A stretch of 52,477 nucleotides of DNA from Mesostigma viride (Eukaryota; Streptophyta; Mesostigmatophyceae; Mesostigmatales; Mesostigmataceae), in the NCBI GenBank assembly GCA_009746045.1, contig RPFO01001990.1:1-52477 (forward strand), written 5' to 3'. How positions within the stretch are numbered: position 1 is the stretch's first letter; every line of letters starts with the position of its first letter. Below the pieces are notes generated by a model. That model was given only the letters and a program-made list of their open reading frames with translations, was not told the DNA's origin and ran no database searches. This document shows, in pieces, positions 17,331 through 28,626 of this stretch. The translations under genes were made by a program, and so were the position numbers.

Positions 17331-17978
17331 TTATTCATTCATATTATTAAATGTAGCAACTGCTGAAGGAGAAATTCTATTTAAATATAGAAAAATCCAA
17401 TATTTGAATAAAGTATCTAATATCACAGGAAAAGTCGCCACGAACAAAAAAATAAAACCTTTATTTTCTGGCAATCCTAAATGTGTAAGACATAATTCAA
17501 TTAATATTTTCCAACCATGAGATGAGTGAAATCCGACAAAAATATCAGTGAAAAGAATTAGAAAAAATGATTTCTTTGCATCTGTCAAACTATATATATA
17601 TTGATCAATATAAGTTTGAATAATAGCGATTTCTTTTTTAGCATTTATTAATAAACAAAAAATTAAAAAAGCTATTAACAAATCAGTAAAAACATGAGCA
17701 ATAGAATTAATACTTTCGTTATTAGACATATGTGCTAATTCAAAAGCTTTTTCTTCCATTTCTTTATGTAATACTTGTGGGTTTAATGGATATGTATAGC
17801 TAATCAACATATCAAATTGCATTTCTTCTTCAAAATTTTGTAATTTTGCAAAAATGCGTTCTTCTTGAGAAGAATTCAAAAAAACATCTGTTTGATAATG
17901 ATTCCACAAATATTCTGCATAAGGTCGTAAAACTAAAAAATTAAGCAATTGATATATTAAAATAAAAAAAAAAGACAA
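17331..17978 (-). CDS. cemA: CemA, copy 2
   Basis: Same readable frame as copy 1, from a TTG. The better ATG start lies about 62 nt further upstream (near 18038-18040) but is out of frame across a run of ten A's on this strand, as in copy 1. Confidence 0.88.
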   Translation of the reverse strand: MSFFFILIYQLLNFLVLRPYAEYLWNHYQTDVFLNSSQEERIFAKLQNFEEEMQFDMLISYTYPLNPQVLHKEMEEKAFELAHMSNNESINSIAHVFTDLLIAFLIFCLLINAKKEIAIIQTYIDQYIYSLTDAKKSFFLILFTDIFVGFHSSHGWKILIELCLTHLGLPENKGFIFLFVATFPVILDTLFKYWIFLYLNRISPSAVATFNNMNE

Positions 17979-18212
17979 TGAATTATATATTTAATACAAA
18001 AAAATGTTTGGCTTCTTAATGATTCTTGATTATTAATCATAGAAATCCTAATAAATAGACTAAATGAAACAAATTGTTTATTTTTAACTTCAGTTTTCTA
18101 ATATGTCAGTAATATAAAAAAAAAGAAAATATTTCTTCAATAAATGACATTTTTTCTTATATAGAAACCTAACATATTATTCAATTGATTAAATTCTATG
18201 TAAAGATAGAAC

Positions 18213-18776
18213 TTATATACCTTCAATATTCACTTGTAAGAAACGAGCCAATCTAGCAGCTTGTTCTTCTATCTCAGCCAATGTCAAAGGTTGTCCTATA
18301 CGTGTTAATGGCATATCACGTGTTCCTTTTATTTTTAAATAAATAACACGACGAGGATTAATACCTTCTTTGATTTCTACTCTAATAGCTTGTATATCTT
18401 TTATATCATAGACAATATTAATGCGACGATCTTTTCCTGGATAGCCCCATCTAAATATACGTACTAAACCATTTACTTTATCAAATTCATTATATCCTTC
18501 ACCGACATTCCAAAAAATTGTCAACCATAAATATATACTAAGAAGTATGCCAGCAGATCCATAAAAACACATAACTAGACCTTGTGGCACAAAAACTATA
18601 TTTTTGGCAGATAAAAAAGGAACTAAATCATACTGTAGATAACTTGAAATACCTACTATTAAAAATCCAGATGCGCCTAACAAAACAACAGATGCCCACC
18701 AATAATTACTGATTCGACGTGAACCTACAACTGATTCACGTAGAATTAAATCAGAATTAGTAGAAAAATTAATCAT
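18213..18776 (-). CDS. ycf4: Ycf4, copy 2
   Basis: Intact 187-residue protein identical to copy 1. Confidence 0.96.
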   Translation of the reverse strand: MINFSTNSDLILRESVVGSRRISNYWWASVVLLGASGFLIVGISSYLQYDLVPFLSAKNIVFVPQGLVMCFYGSAGILLSIYLWLTIFWNVGEGYNEFDKVNGLVRIFRWGYPGKDRRINIVYDIKDIQAIRVEIKEGINPRRVIYLKIKGTRDMPLTRIGQPLTLAEIEEQAARLARFLQVNIEGI

Positions 18777-18833
18777 TGTATTTAATTTTAGATAAATATG
18801 TGGAAACTATGTTAATTATGTAAATTTGCCGAA

Positions 18834-19193
18834 TTAAACTTTACTAAATTTTTGTTTCAAACGTGTTGCTTTTCCTATACGTTCTCTTAAATAATACAGT
18901 TTAGCTCTTCTTACTTTAGAATTGGAAATAACTTCAATACTAGTTATTCTTGGTGAATGTATTAAAAAAATACGTTCTACACCAATCCCTTGAAACATTT
19001 TACGAACTGTAATAGTGCTATTGCTTGCAGAATTATGTTTTGCAATAACTACACCTTCATAAGGTTGTACACGTTCTTTATTACCTTCTTGAATAAGAAG
19101 ACCTACTTTTACATAATCACCCACATAAATATTAGGCAAATTTGCTTTTATTTGATTAGCTTCTATGTTTTGAAGAATTTGATTTCTATTCAT
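18834..19193 (-). CDS. rpl19: Ribosomal protein bL19, copy 2
   Basis: Intact 119-residue protein identical to copy 1. Confidence 0.96.
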   Translation of the reverse strand: MNRNQILQNIEANQIKANLPNIYVGDYVKVGLLIQEGNKERVQPYEGVVIAKHNSASNSTITVRKMFQGIGVERIFLIHSPRITSIEVISNSKVRRAKLYYLRERIGKATRLKQKFSKV

Positions 19194-19287
19194 AAATTCA
19201 TTATTTTATTCTATTGACTTATTTAAAATAAAAAGAGAAAACTTTGAGTTTTAAAATTTTATTTGTTTTTCTAGAAACAGAATTTGA

Positions 19288-19342
19288 TTTTCATTTCATT
19301 TCATTTCAATCTAAACTAAACTAAAATGAAATGAAATGAAAA
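19288..19342 (-). terminator. CATTT-repeat hairpin after tufA, copy 2
   Basis: The same 19-bp stem as at 5697-5751, downstream of tufA on this strand. Confidence 0.65.
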
Positions 19343-19352
19343 GACAATTTAA

Positions 19353-20585
19353 TTATTCTAAGATTTCAGATACAATTCCTGCACCTACAGTACGACCACC
19401 TTCTCTAATAGCAAAACGCATACCTTTTTCAATTGCAATTGGTTGAATTAAAGATACTACCATTTTAACACGATCGCCTGGCATAACCATTTGTGTGTCA
19501 GAACCATCATCTGCTTTAAAAGAATCAATTTTGCCAGTCACATCTGTAGTTCTTACATAAAATTGAGGTCTGTAACCTGGAAAAAAAGGAGTATGACGTC
19601 CACCTTCTTCTTTAGCTAATACATAAACTTCAGACTCAAAACGTATATGAGGTTTAATTGTGTTCGGTTTAGCTAAAACCATACCACGTTCTACTTGATC
19701 TTTTTGAATACCTCTTAACAAAACACCAACATTATCTCCAGCGACACTTTCTTCTAAAGTTTTTTGAAACATTTCTAAGCCAGTTACTGTAGTATTTTGT
19801 GGTATATTTGCTAGACCAACAATATCTACGTTTTCTCCAACTACAACTTTACCTCTTTCTACTCTTCCAGTTGCTACAGTTCCTCTACCTGTGATAGAAA
19901 ACACATCTTCTATAGCCATTAAAAATGGCTTATCAGTATCTCTTTGAGGAGTTGGAATATATTTATCAACTTGATCCATTAAAGCATAAATTTTATCAAC
20001 CCATGGATTACTGCCTCTAGCAAGTTTAGAATCTTGGGTTAATGCTTCTAATGCCATTAAAGCAGAACCTGCAACTACTGGAATTTCATCTCCTGGAAAA
20101 TCATAAGAATTTAAAGTTTCACGTACTTCTAATTCCACAAGTTCTAATAATTCTGGATCATCTACTTGATCTTCTTTATTTAAAAAAACTACCATATTAG
20201 GAACACCTACTTGTTTCGCCAATAAGATATGTTCTTTAGTTTGTGGCATTGGACCATCTGCTCCAGAAACAACCAGTATCGCGCCATCCATCTGAGCAGC
20301 ACCAGTAATCATATTTTTTACATAGTCAGCATGACCTGGACAATCCACATGTGCATAATGACGAGTTTCAGTCTCATATTCTACATGAGCGGTATTAATA
20401 GTAATACCTCTTGCTTTTTCTTCAGGAGCAGCATCAATTTCATCATATCTCTTACCAGATTTGCCTGTACCAACTGCTAAAGCCATTGTTATAGCAGCAG
20501 TTAAAGTAGTTTTTCCATGATCTACATGTCCAATGGTTCCAATATTAATATGTGGTTTTTTGCGTTCAAATTTTTCACGTGCCAT
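19353..20585 (-). CDS. tufA: Elongation factor Tu, copy 2
   Basis: Intact 410-residue EF-Tu identical to copy 1. Confidence 0.98.
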   Translation of the reverse strand: MAREKFERKKPHINIGTIGHVDHGKTTLTAAITMALAVGTGKSGKRYDEIDAAPEEKARGITINTAHVEYETETRHYAHVDCPGHADYVKNMITGAAQMDGAILVVSGADGPMPQTKEHILLAKQVGVPNMVVFLNKEDQVDDPELLELVELEVRETLNSYDFPGDEIPVVAGSALMALEALTQDSKLARGSNPWVDKIYALMDQVDKYIPTPQRDTDKPFLMAIEDVFSITGRGTVATGRVERGKVVVGENVDIVGLANIPQNTTVTGLEMFQKTLEESVAGDNVGVLLRGIQKDQVERGMVLAKPNTIKPHIRFESEVYVLAKEEGGRHTPFFPGYRPQFYVRTTDVTGKIDSFKADDGSDTQMVMPGDRVKMVVSLIQPIAIEKGMRFAIREGGRTVGAGIVSEILE

Positions 20586-20770
20586 AAATACACTTCCTTT
20601 TCTTTTATCATTGATATAATTTAATTTCGGTTGTTATAAAAAGATATTTTTATGAATATAAATCTTATTAACCTATCGGTATTTATTTTAAATATTCACG
20701 TCTAAAATAACATCATATCATTTCTAATGATTAAATAGATTAGAAATAATGTCGGATATTGTTTTATTTT

Positions 20771-21241
20771 CTAAAAACGATAATGAGAAAAAGCTTTATT
20801 AGCTTCTGCCATTCTATGTGTTTCTTCTCTTTTACGAATAGCATTACCGGTTTCATTTGCAGCATCAACAATTTCATTAGTTAATTTCGCTACCATATTT
20901 CTGCCAGGTCTTTGTCTTGCAGATGATAATAACCAACGTAGTGCTAAAGCAGTTCCACGTTCTGCTTTCACTTCTCTAGGAACTTGATATGTAGATCCAC
21001 CTAAACGTCTTGCTTTCACTTCAACTAGTGGAGTCGCATTGAGCACAGCTTGTTGCAAAACTTTTAAAGGATCTTTTTCTGTTTTCTCTTCAATATTTTT
21101 CATAGCTTGATAAAATATTTTTTGAGCTAAAGATTTTTTTCCTTCTTTTAAAATATGACTAATCAACATTGTAACCAATCTACTTCTATAAATTGGATCA
21201 GAATCAATTATTCTTTTTTTTGGAGTACTTCTACGAGACAT
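20771..21241 (-). CDS. rps7: Ribosomal protein uS7, copy 2
   Basis: Intact 156-residue protein identical to copy 1, with the same TAAA-repeat leader at its 5' side. Confidence 0.97.
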   Translation of the reverse strand: MSRRSTPKKRIIDSDPIYRSRLVTMLISHILKEGKKSLAQKIFYQAMKNIEEKTEKDPLKVLQQAVLNATPLVEVKARRLGGSTYQVPREVKAERGTALALRWLLSSARQRPGRNMVAKLTNEIVDAANETGNAIRKREETHRMAEANKAFSHYRF

Positions 21242-21282
21242 ATTTATTTATTTATTTATTTATTTATCTAGAAAATTATTTT

Positions 21283-21651
21283 TTAACTACGTTTAACACC
21301 ATATTTTGAACGACTTTGAGCACGATCTTTCACTCCAGCTGTATCTAAAATACCTCGAATAATATGATAACGTACTCCTGGTAAATCTTTTACTCTTCCT
21401 CCTCGTATTAAAACGACAGAATGTTCTTGTAAATTATGTCCAATTCCAGGGATATAAGCTGTTACTTCAAAACCAGAAGTTAAACGTACACGTGCAACTT
21501 TACGTAAAGCAGAATTTGGTTTTTTAGGAGTAGTAGTATACACTCTAGTACAAACACCTCTTCTTTGAGGACATGCTTTTAAAGCAGGAGATTTAGTTTT
21601 ATTATAAACTCGTTTTCTTTCTGATCTTATTAATTGTTGAATAGTAGGCAT
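21283..21651 (-). CDS. rps12: Ribosomal protein uS12, copy 2
   Basis: Intact 122-residue protein identical to copy 1, without an intron. Confidence 0.97.
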   Translation of the reverse strand: MPTIQQLIRSERKRVYNKTKSPALKACPQRRGVCTRVYTTTPKKPNSALRKVARVRLTSGFEVTAYIPGIGHNLQEHSVVLIRGGRVKDLPGVRYHIIRGILDTAGVKDRAQSRSKYGVKRS

Positions 21652-21833
21652 AATAATTCATTATTATAAAGTTAATTTTTTCCATAGAAATCATAAATAT
21701 GATTCTTAGGGTCTAATAATATTTCTATTAAAAAATATATTTTATTACAAATATTACTTATTTATAATAAATCAAATAGTTAATAAAAAAACATTTTTTA
21801 TTTTATTAATAAGAACAATTTTCTTTTTATATA

Positions 21834-22982
21834 TTAACTATTTTTGATAGGTTGTGTAAATAAAATTTTGCCTGTAGATTTTTGCCATACCTTTTTGACA
21901 ATTACTTTAATTTTTTGACCAATATATTTAGAACCTGCATTTACAATAACCATAGTGCCATCTTCTAAATAACCAATACCTTGTCCTAATCTTTTACCTT
22001 TTCTGACTATTTGTAAATAAAAACTTTCTCCTGACAAATAAGGTAATTTTAATAATTCAATTAATTTGTTTATATTGATAATTAATGGAAATAAATTACT
22101 TATTAATAATTGTGAAATATTAGATTCTTTGATGTTATTTGAACAACTACTCATCAATACAATATTTTGTTGTTCATTATTATATGTTTTATTATATTTA
22201 AATAATACATTTTCATGACAATTTGTTAAAGATGATTCTAAAATGATTTGATCAAAATAATTATATTTCAATTCATTTAATCTCGAAAAACCAAGACGAC
22301 CTAAATATTTATCCTTAAAATTTTTGCTATTATTTAATATTTGTAATTCCTGAATAGTTGATTTAGGAATTAAAACCAATCCTTCTACAAATTGACTTTG
22401 AAAAATGGCTATTATATTATGATTAATAATATAACTTGTATGAAGTACACGTGTAATAGAAGGTCTTACTATCTTGTTATAAGAAAATATAGCTTCTGCC
22501 ATTTCTGGCACGAGTATATTTAATAAATAATCACTATGAAAAGTGACTAAAATAAATCCAGAATAACAAAGTATAGTTTGTATTAATAAACGTAAAAGAT
22601 ATTTAATAAATAAAAATTCTTTTAGAATAGAACTAATATCTAAAAAACTAAAATATAAATTAGCAATAAATAAGGCACCTATAATACTTAATAAACTAGT
22701 AAAAAATATATCTACTGTGAAATTATTAATATAATTTAAAAAATTTTTATAATTATTTTGAAAAACAAGTCCAATAGGAAAAGCAATTAAAGAACCTAAT
22801 ATCGATAAAACAAATTTAATTCCTAATGCATTTCCATAAAGTAATAAATTAGGAAAATAAACATTTATTATATATAAAGTAAACTCTGCGCCTAAAACCA
22901 GAAAAAAAAGAAGAAAAAAAATATTTAATAAAGTGTCTAATAATTTAGAAAATATTAAAGCATCAATGTTTTGAAAATACAT
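21834..22982 (-). CDS. ycf81: Ycf81 PIN/TRAM protein, copy 2
   Basis: Intact, with a translation identical to copy 1, including the H and N substitutions in the PIN motif. The presence of the same residues in independent copies argues against a sequencing error at those codons. Confidence 0.82.
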   Translation of the reverse strand: MYFQNIDALIFSKLLDTLLNIFFLLFFLVLGAEFTLYIINVYFPNLLLYGNALGIKFVLSILGSLIAFPIGLVFQNNYKNFLNYINNFTVDIFFTSLLSIIGALFIANLYFSFLDISSILKEFLFIKYLLRLLIQTILCYSGFILVTFHSDYLLNILVPEMAEAIFSYNKIVRPSITRVLHTSYIINHNIIAIFQSQFVEGLVLIPKSTIQELQILNNSKNFKDKYLGRLGFSRLNELKYNYFDQIILESSLTNCHENVLFKYNKTYNNEQQNIVLMSSCSNNIKESNISQLLISNLFPLIININKLIELLKLPYLSGESFYLQIVRKGKRLGQGIGYLEDGTMVIVNAGSKYIGQKIKVIVKKVWQKSTGKILFTQPIKNS

Positions 22983-23028
22983 ACATATATTTTTTTTATA
23001 TATTGTCAAAATTATACAAAAATAAAAA

Positions 23029-23101
23029 CACGCCCTGTAGGACTTGAACCTACGACATCAGGTTTTGGAGACCTGCGTTCTACCAACTGAACTAAGGACG
23101 C
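23029..23101 (-). tRNA. trnW-CCA: tRNA-Trp(CCA), copy 2
   Basis: Intact and identical to copy 1. Confidence 0.96.
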
Positions 23102-23152
23102 ATTAAATGTGTTAATTATCAATTAATAAATAATAAAATACTAAAAATTCTT

Positions 23153-23226
23153 TCGGGATGACAGGATTCGAACCTGCGACGTCGGCTTCCCAAAAGCCGC
23201 ACTCTACCAAACTGAGTTACATCCCG
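23153..23226 (-). tRNA. trnP-UGG: tRNA-Pro(UGG), copy 2
   Basis: Intact and identical to copy 1. Confidence 0.96.
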
Positions 23227-23879
23227 TTATTGCAGTTAGCAGATAGTATAATAGCATGAAAATATAATAGAGATATACATTTATATACAAAAAATGATTG
23301 AATATAAGAAATATATTTTTATGTTTCAAATTAATAATAAAAATAATTCCTATTTGTAATATTAAGTCAATAAATAACAAAGATTATCACCAATAATAAT
23401 AAAATATTCAAAACTAAATATTTTTTTATATTTTATAAAAAGTATGTCTTATTGTTTCCAATTATTAGTCAAATATATGAGAAATTATTTACCATTAATA
23501 TTGATTTATTGAACAATCATGTTTTTTTTTATTTTATTGCTATATAATTTTTATATAAAAGTAACAAAAAAATATTTTTACTAAAACATATGTATATTTT
23601 TATATTTTGAAAATATACAGGTTATTTATTGGAAATAAAATTGAACTAAAGATTTAGATGCAAATCAAAATCTCTATTCTTTTCTAAAACAAATTGTTAC
23701 TTATTTAGAAAAAATGAGTAAGCATAATATTTTTTTATATATGAAAACATTTTCATAATAATAATCATAAAAGGCTTACAAAAAAAATATTATATTTCAT
23801 TTATTTAATTAATTAATATTTTTTTTCTATTTTCCTATATTATATTGTGAAATAAAAAAGCTTTGAAGGAGAAATATCA
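23227..23879. other. spacer between trnP and psaJ, copy 2
   Basis: AT-rich noncoding DNA with no gene recognised on either strand. Contains a 9-bp hairpin at 23592-23618. The divergent promoters of psaJ and trnP should lie here but are not clear to the eye. Confidence 0.55.
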
Positions 23880-24008
23880 ATGCAAGATTTTCAGAAATAT
23901 CTTTCCACAGCACCTGTGTTAGCAACTATATGGTTTATTATTCTTGCTGGATTATTAATTGAAATCAATCGCTTTTTCCCTGATGCATTATTAGTTCCTA
24001 TGAAATAA
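23880..24008 (+). CDS. psaJ: PsaJ, copy 2
   Basis: Intact 42-residue PsaJ with AAGGAG before the ATG. It leads the intact psaJ-rpl33-rps18 run. Confidence 0.95.
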   Translation: MQDFQKYLSTAPVLATIWFIILAGLLIEINRFFPDALLVPMK

Positions 24009-24036
24009 ATAATCTATCTTTCTATATTAAACGTGA

Positions 24037-24050
24037 TGTGCATATGCACA
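24037..24050. repeat. 14-bp perfect dyad between psaJ and rpl33
   Basis: TGTGCATATGCACA is a perfect palindrome inside an otherwise A/T-only spacer. It is flanked by two imperfect direct copies of ATAAATAATCTATATC-like sequence (near 24004 and 24059). Function unknown; it could be a protein-binding dyad or a recombination-prone hairpin. Also at 991-1004 and near 52000. Confidence 0.6.
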
Positions 24051-24257
24051 CAAGATATATAAATAATCTATATCTTTTTTTCTATACAAATAGATAAATA
24101 AGAGAAATGGTTATTCTATCTACTAAAAAATTATTGATTATAAACATAATTAATTTAGAAAAATCTACAAATTAGATTGATAGAAAACTTTTATATTTGA
24201 TTCAAAATTATAATCGCGATATTTTATAAAAAGGGGAACAATAAAAAGGATATATAT

Positions 24258-24452
24258 ATGGCAAAAACAAAAGGTATAAGAATAAGTATCACATTAGAAT
24301 GTACTTCTTGTAAAAATAATAACAATAAACGTTCTACTGGTATTTCAAGATATATGACTCAAAAAAATCGTCGTAATACGCCTAATAGATTAGAATTAAA
24401 AAAATTCTGCTCTCATTGTAATCAATCGACTATTCATAAAGAAATAAAATAA
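24258..24452 (+). CDS. rpl33: Ribosomal protein bL33 (copy 2, intact)
   Basis: A 64-residue protein of the large ribosomal subunit. Two CxxC pairs (C15/C18 and C51/C54) form the zinc-binding version of L33, and the central [20 protein letters not shown] is typical. It lies 249 nt after psaJ and 45 nt before rps18 in the same direction, so the three are probably co-transcribed. This is the only intact copy of the gene in the window. Confidence 0.97.
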   Translation: MAKTKGIRISITLECTSCKNNNNKRSTGISRYMTQKNRRNTPNRLELKKFCSHCNQSTIHKEIK

Positions 24453-24497
24453 TATATATTTTTTTTAGATTTAAATAATATTACAAAATTTACAATT

Positions 24498-24713
24498 ATG
24501 ACTTTTTCTCGTCGTCGCACATCCCCAATCAAACCAACAGATTCTATAGATTATAAAAATATAGATTTATTAAGTCAATTTATAACAGAACAAGGGAAAA
24601 TATTACCAAGACGTGTTAATAATATAAGTGCTAAGCAACAACGTGCAATTACTAAAGCTATAAAACAAGCACGCTTTTTAACTTTATTACCTTTTCTTAA
24701 TCAAGAAATTTAA
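24498..24713 (+). CDS. rps18: Ribosomal protein bS18 (copy 2, intact)
   Basis: A 71-residue small-subunit protein at the platform beside S6 and S11. The family core is present: [20 protein letters not shown], then [20 protein letters not shown] and ARFLTLLPF. Length is close to bacterial S18, without the N-terminal repeats seen in some land plants. It ends facing rpl20 across a hairpin. Confidence 0.97.
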   Translation: MTFSRRRTSPIKPTDSIDYKNIDLLSQFITEQGKILPRRVNNISAKQQRAITKAIKQARFLTLLPFLNQEI

Positions 24714-24747
24714 ATTCAAAATGATTCTTTGGAAACATATGTTGTGA

Positions 24748-24781
24748 TTAATTTCCTATGTTTCTTCACATAGGAAATTAA
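24748..24781. terminator. hairpin between convergent rps18 and rpl20, copy 2
   Basis: A 13-bp perfect stem (24748-24760 with 24769-24781) lies in the gap between two stop codons and serves both directions. Confidence 0.6.
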
Positions 24782-24790
24782 CCAGAATAT

Positions 24791-25138
24791 TTAAGAATTG
24801 GATTCCATAACAATTTGAGAAAATACTGGACCATCCAAAAGAGCAATTTGTGCTAAAATTTTTCGATTTAATAAAATATTGGATGTTTTTAATTGATTAA
24901 TTAATTGACTATAACTGATATTATTTTGACGTGATGCTGCATTAATTCTAGCAATCCATAACTTTCTAAAATCTCGTTTTTTTCTAGCTCTATCCCTATA
25001 AGCATATCTTAAAGATTTAATTATTTGTTGATTTGCTGTACGAAATAGTACAGAATGTGCTCCACGAAATCCTTTAGCTAAATTAAGAATTTTGTTACGA
25101 TGTTTACGAGCAACATTGCCTCGTTTTACTCTTGTCAT
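24791..25138 (-). CDS. rpl20: Ribosomal protein bL20 (complete)
   Basis: A 115-residue protein that binds 23S rRNA early in large-subunit assembly. It begins [20 protein letters not shown] and holds the conserved [20 protein letters not shown] helix and the C-terminal [13 protein letters not shown]. Full length for the family. This is the only complete copy, because the copy at the left edge of the window is truncated. It runs opposite to rps18. Confidence 0.98.
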   Translation of the reverse strand: MTRVKRGNVARKHRNKILNLAKGFRGAHSVLFRTANQQIIKSLRYAYRDRARKKRDFRKLWIARINAASRQNNISYSQLINQLKTSNILLNRKILAQIALLDGPVFSQIVMESNS

Positions 25139-25380
25139 ATATTTTTATTCTTTTTTATGTGTCTTTATTAAACTAGAAAATAATTATTTTTTCAATAAAA
25201 TCTAATATATAATAAAATATATTAGAAAAATGATTACCTGAAATGAAATAAATGTTTAAATCTATGCTCCTTATTCAAGATACTATAAGTGCTTGTAGTA
25301 TATTATATTTATAAAATATAAATAATATATTTGACAAATAAACTATAATCATGGCACTATGGTAGCATAATAACAACTGT

Positions 25381-25454
25381 GGGATTGTAGTTCAACTGGT
25401 TAGAGCACCGCCCTGTCAAGGCGGAAGTTGCGGGTTCGAACCCCGTCAGTCCCG
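25381..25454 (+). tRNA. trnD-GUC: tRNA-Asp(GUC)
   Basis: Anticodon loop CTGTCAA closed by CCGCC/GGCGG reads GTC. The acceptor GGGATTG pairs with CAGTCCC with one wobble pair; T arm GGGTTCGAACCCC; discriminator G. Single copy. It ends 17 nt before the stop of the oppositely directed ftsH-like gene. Confidence 0.96.
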
Positions 25455-25471
25455 ATATTATTTTTCTTCCA

Positions 25472-28144
25472 TTACCATGCTTTCCAAGTTTTTGTTGGTA
25501 TTTTAATACCATATGAATTGACTACTAAATGGATTTCTTTTTGAGATATACTCTTATTTTTTAAAACAAGAGATGCTAAATGATCCAATAATTGTTCATT
25601 AGATTTTAAAAAATCATATGTATATTGAAATAAAGTATGTAATATAGAAACTATTTCCATATCTAGATTTCTAGATGATTCATTTGAATAAATATATTGT
25701 TTTTTAATAAAATCAAATTGCCATGGATAATCTTGTTCATACCAAAATTCATTAAAATCTAATATAGAAGCAGCTTGAGAATATTTTCTCAATTCTCTAT
25801 TGGTTTTTAATGTAACTTTATTTTGAATAAGATCATTAATTTTAGTAACAAATGGATCTTTAATATTATTTTCATTTTCAGAATTTAGATAATGTATAAC
25901 TCCTGTAACAGAATCTAACAAACCAAATTCAACAATATGATGTGCAATATTATAAGCTCCTTGAATATTAGGATCATATGTTTTATTCAAATATGTACTT
26001 ATTTGGCCAGGATAAAAATCAAACAATATACTTTCTGCAGCTCTTCCTGCTAATAAACCAACTATTTTTTGTACAAAATAATCTATATTATTAGTAGAAA
26101 TAATATCTGATGAAGGAACTTTCAGATTTTCTCTTTCAATTTCCAAATAACGATCATTTAATGGTTTTGGAAATAATTTAACCGAATAAACAGGTCTGCA
26201 TTCTGGTAGTAAAGTATGAATTAAAGCAATTCCAGCTTCATGATAAGCTGTTCGATAAAAATCATATTTACCAAAAGCTAGTTCATAATTGGAAATGATA
26301 TGTCTAATTCTAGATACACGTTCTAATGCTCTATCAAAAGTATCCTCATTAATAACTGGAATAGTTTTTTGTTGATTTCTTGATTCTAAAGCTGATAAAA
26401 GAAGAATGTTATCTGCTAAAAGTCTTAAATCACAACCATTAAGACCAATAGAGCGTTCTGCCATCATAGTTTTAGTTGTATCATCTACTAATGCTTTAGT
26501 ATTACGTAAAAAAATTCTAAGAATATCTTTTCTTTCTTCAAAAAATGGTGGAGAAAATACAATTTGACGATCAAAACGTCCAGGACGCATAATGGCATCA
26601 TCCAAAGTTTCTATTCTATTTGTAGCGCCAATAATTATCAAATCATTTCTTTTTTTGTATCCATCCATGTAAATTAAAAACTGCATTAATACAGTATCAG
26701 AAGGTTTTTGATCTATATTAATATTGGAACCTTCAATTGAGTCTCCAATTGTTTTCAATTGTTCTAATTGTTTATTAGCTTCTTCTCTTCTTTCAGCAAT
26801 AGAATCTATTTCATCTATATATAAAATACATGGACTAATATTCTGAATTTGTTTGAAAAGATCGTCAACGCGTGCATTAGCCACTCCTTCTTCTCTACAT
26901 CTAAATTGTGAACCTTCTACATACAAATATGGTGTTTCTGCTTCATAAGACATAGCTTTAGCCATTAATGTTTTTCCTGTACCTGGAGGTCCAGCAAACA
27001 AATACCCCATAGGATAACTATTAGAATAATTTTTTTGTTTAAGCAAAAAAGCTACTGTAGCCAATTCCTGTTTCAGAGATTCCATACCACCTATGTCTCT
27101 AAAGGTTATAGCTTTTGCAACAAATTTTTGAATAGTACTTATTTCTATATCATGAATATTTTTTAAATTATTTTTAATATTTTCTTTTTCTTCAGAATTA
27201 AATTGATATGACCACCATAGAACAAATACAGGAGCAAGCCAAATTCTTAAAACAATATATGGAAATAAAAAAAATTGAATTGGTAATTTGTGAAAAAATA
27301 AAATATTTTCCTTATTCTTTAATACTAAAGGATATTTATCAATTTTTGGATCTAAAATAGTTCTATTATTTTTTATTTTCATAATATTTGAACTATTTTT
27401 CGTCAAATTACAAATATCAAAATTTCTATAACTAAAAATTTGTTCACTATTTTCTAATCCTAGTCCTAAAGGAAGATATATCCATTTTTCTGGCATATTA
27501 AATATCGTTTTAATATCAGATATTTTTGAATGCATTTTCCATCTTAATATACTGTTAGTTGGAAGAGAATTTCCTAGCAATTCTTTAGATTTCTGATGTG
27601 TTAAAAGATCAGTTATTTTGATAATACATGTATTTGTACTATTAATTTCTAACTGATTAATATTATTCATTTTTTTGAAAAGAAAACCATTAATTTGAGA
27701 TTCAAAATAAGGAAAAGATTGAAAAACTCCATTAGATTGGAAATAAGTTAATACAAATAAACTTGTTATTAGTACTCTAGTAAATTTATTACTAGTAATT
27801 CTTATAAATGAATTAGGTTTATAAACTGATTGAATAATAATACGAGCTTGTTTTCTTTGTTCTTCATCTGTATTTTGAGCCCAACGACTATGTCTAGGAG
27901 ATTGTAAACCAAGTGGATCTTCTACAGAACTATAATAAAAAACATCTGTAACTGTTACTTTTTCTGTAATATTCCAAACTTTAATAAAAATCGTATAAAA
28001 TGACTGTTCTAATAATTTAGGAGCTCTATCTATTTCTCTATAAATTTCTCGATAACGTGTAGGTATTAATAATGCTGGAACATGAAAAAAGACTTCTTTG
28101 ACTTCTTTGATCATGTTACTAAGACTCATATGATTTTGCTGCAT
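25472..28144 (-). CDS. ftsH: FtsH-like AAA ATPase with a degenerate zinc protease site (Ycf2/FtsHi-like)
   Basis: An 890-residue membrane AAA protein. Two hydrophobic segments (about 122-140 and 300-325) flank an inter-membrane domain. The AAA module follows [14 protein letters not shown] and has GPPGTGKT at 385-392 (Walker A), ILYIDEID with D444/E445 (Walker B), and MRPGRFDR at 519-526 (arginine-finger region). The M41 peptidase domain is recognisable, but the zinc motif HExxH reads H635-E-A-G-I639, losing the second histidine. The third ligand region (NIQGAYNIA) appears to have Asn in place of Asp. The ATPase should work and the protease should not. Ycf2 of land plants derives from FtsH and, with FtsHi proteins, forms an import motor; this gene looks like that lineage at a far smaller size. 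Start: ATG at 28144, with AAGGA upstream. Confidence 0.9.
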   Translation of the reverse strand: MQQNHMSLSNMIKEVKEVFFHVPALLIPTRYREIYREIDRAPKLLEQSFYTIFIKVWNITEKVTVTDVFYYSSVEDPLGLQSPRHSRWAQNTDEEQRKQARIIIQSVYKPNSFIRITSNKFTRVLITSLFVLTYFQSNGVFQSFPYFESQINGFLFKKMNNINQLEINSTNTCIIKITDLLTHQKSKELLGNSLPTNSILRWKMHSKISDIKTIFNMPEKWIYLPLGLGLENSEQIFSYRNFDICNLTKNSSNIMKIKNNRTILDPKIDKYPLVLKNKENILFFHKLPIQFFLFPYIVLRIWLAPVFVLWWSYQFNSEEKENIKNNLKNIHDIEISTIQKFVAKAITFRDIGGMESLKQELATVAFLLKQKNYSNSYPMGYLFAGPPGTGKTLMAKAMSYEAETPYLYVEGSQFRCREEGVANARVDDLFKQIQNISPCILYIDEIDSIAERREEANKQLEQLKTIGDSIEGSNINIDQKPSDTVLMQFLIYMDGYKKRNDLIIIGATNRIETLDDAIMRPGRFDRQIVFSPPFFEERKDILRIFLRNTKALVDDTTKTMMAERSIGLNGCDLRLLADNILLLSALESRNQQKTIPVINEDTFDRALERVSRIRHIISNYELAFGKYDFYRTAYHEAGIALIHTLLPECRPVYSVKLFPKPLNDRYLEIERENLKVPSSDIISTNNIDYFVQKIVGLLAGRAAESILFDFYPGQISTYLNKTYDPNIQGAYNIAHHIVEFGLLDSVTGVIHYLNSENENNIKDPFVTKINDLIQNKVTLKTNRELRKYSQAASILDFNEFWYEQDYPWQFDFIKKQYIYSNESSRNLDMEIVSILHTLFQYTYDFLKSNEQLLDHLASLVLKNKSISQKEIHLVVNSYGIKIPTKTWKAW

Positions 28145-28214
28145 TGGTTAAAAAATCCTTTTTACTTATTCATAAAAGTAATACACAAAAAATATTTCAT
28201 AATTATTGCGGCTT

Positions 28215-28302
28215 CGGAGAAGGAGGGATTCGAACCCTCGGAACCTAAAAAGGTTCATCTGATTTCAAATCAGACGCAATCGACCATCTCTGCCACCTCT
28301 CC
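28215..28302 (-). tRNA. trnS-UGA: tRNA-Ser(UGA)
   Basis: An 88-nt class II tRNA with a long variable arm (GAACCTTTTTAGGTTC). Anticodon loop TTTGAAA closed by CTGAT/ATCAG reads TGA. Acceptor GGAGAGG/CTTCTCC, discriminator G. It lies about 70 nt upstream of the ftsH-like gene on the same strand and diverges from psbZ. Single copy. Confidence 0.95.
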
Positions 28303-28626
28303 TATAACTATTAGTTTATAAAATAGCAATTCATAAATGTTTTCTTTTATGTTATCTATATAAGTGTTACTATACAATTATATATGGAAATTGTTACTAT
28401 AGTTATTATTGACTGATATTTTTATATAAATAAAAAAAGAACATTTTTTATTTGATGAAATCAAACAGTTATGCATAAAATTAAAAATTAAGTTAAATAA
28501 TTTTTTTTATGTATAAAAATTATGCATAAAACAAAACGCATGTTTTTTTATAAATTAGCTGTATTTCATTTAAAAAAAGAAATAAAATACTATTTATAGT
28601 GTTCATATATTGAGGAGAAACACACT
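28303..28626. other. spacer between divergent trnS and psbZ
   Basis: About 320 nt, AT-rich, with no gene. TTATGCATAAAA occurs twice (near 28469 and 28522), a short repeat with a dyad (TTATGCATAA). GAGGAG before the psbZ ATG is the only clear signal. Confidence 0.5.

Noticed and set aside
1-25138. Reading copies 1 and 2 as the canonical plastid inverted repeat
   Set aside because: There are no rRNA genes, no single-copy region between the arms, and the turn lies in a damaged tRNA.
25331-25349. TTGACA with nearby TATAAT considered as a trnD promoter
   Set aside because: The two boxes are only 7 nt apart and no -10 stands at 16-18 nt from the TTGACA.
28082-28321. 79-residue frame over trnS and the ftsH 5' end
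   Set aside because: It overlaps a clear tRNA gene and the antisense of ftsH, with no protein features.
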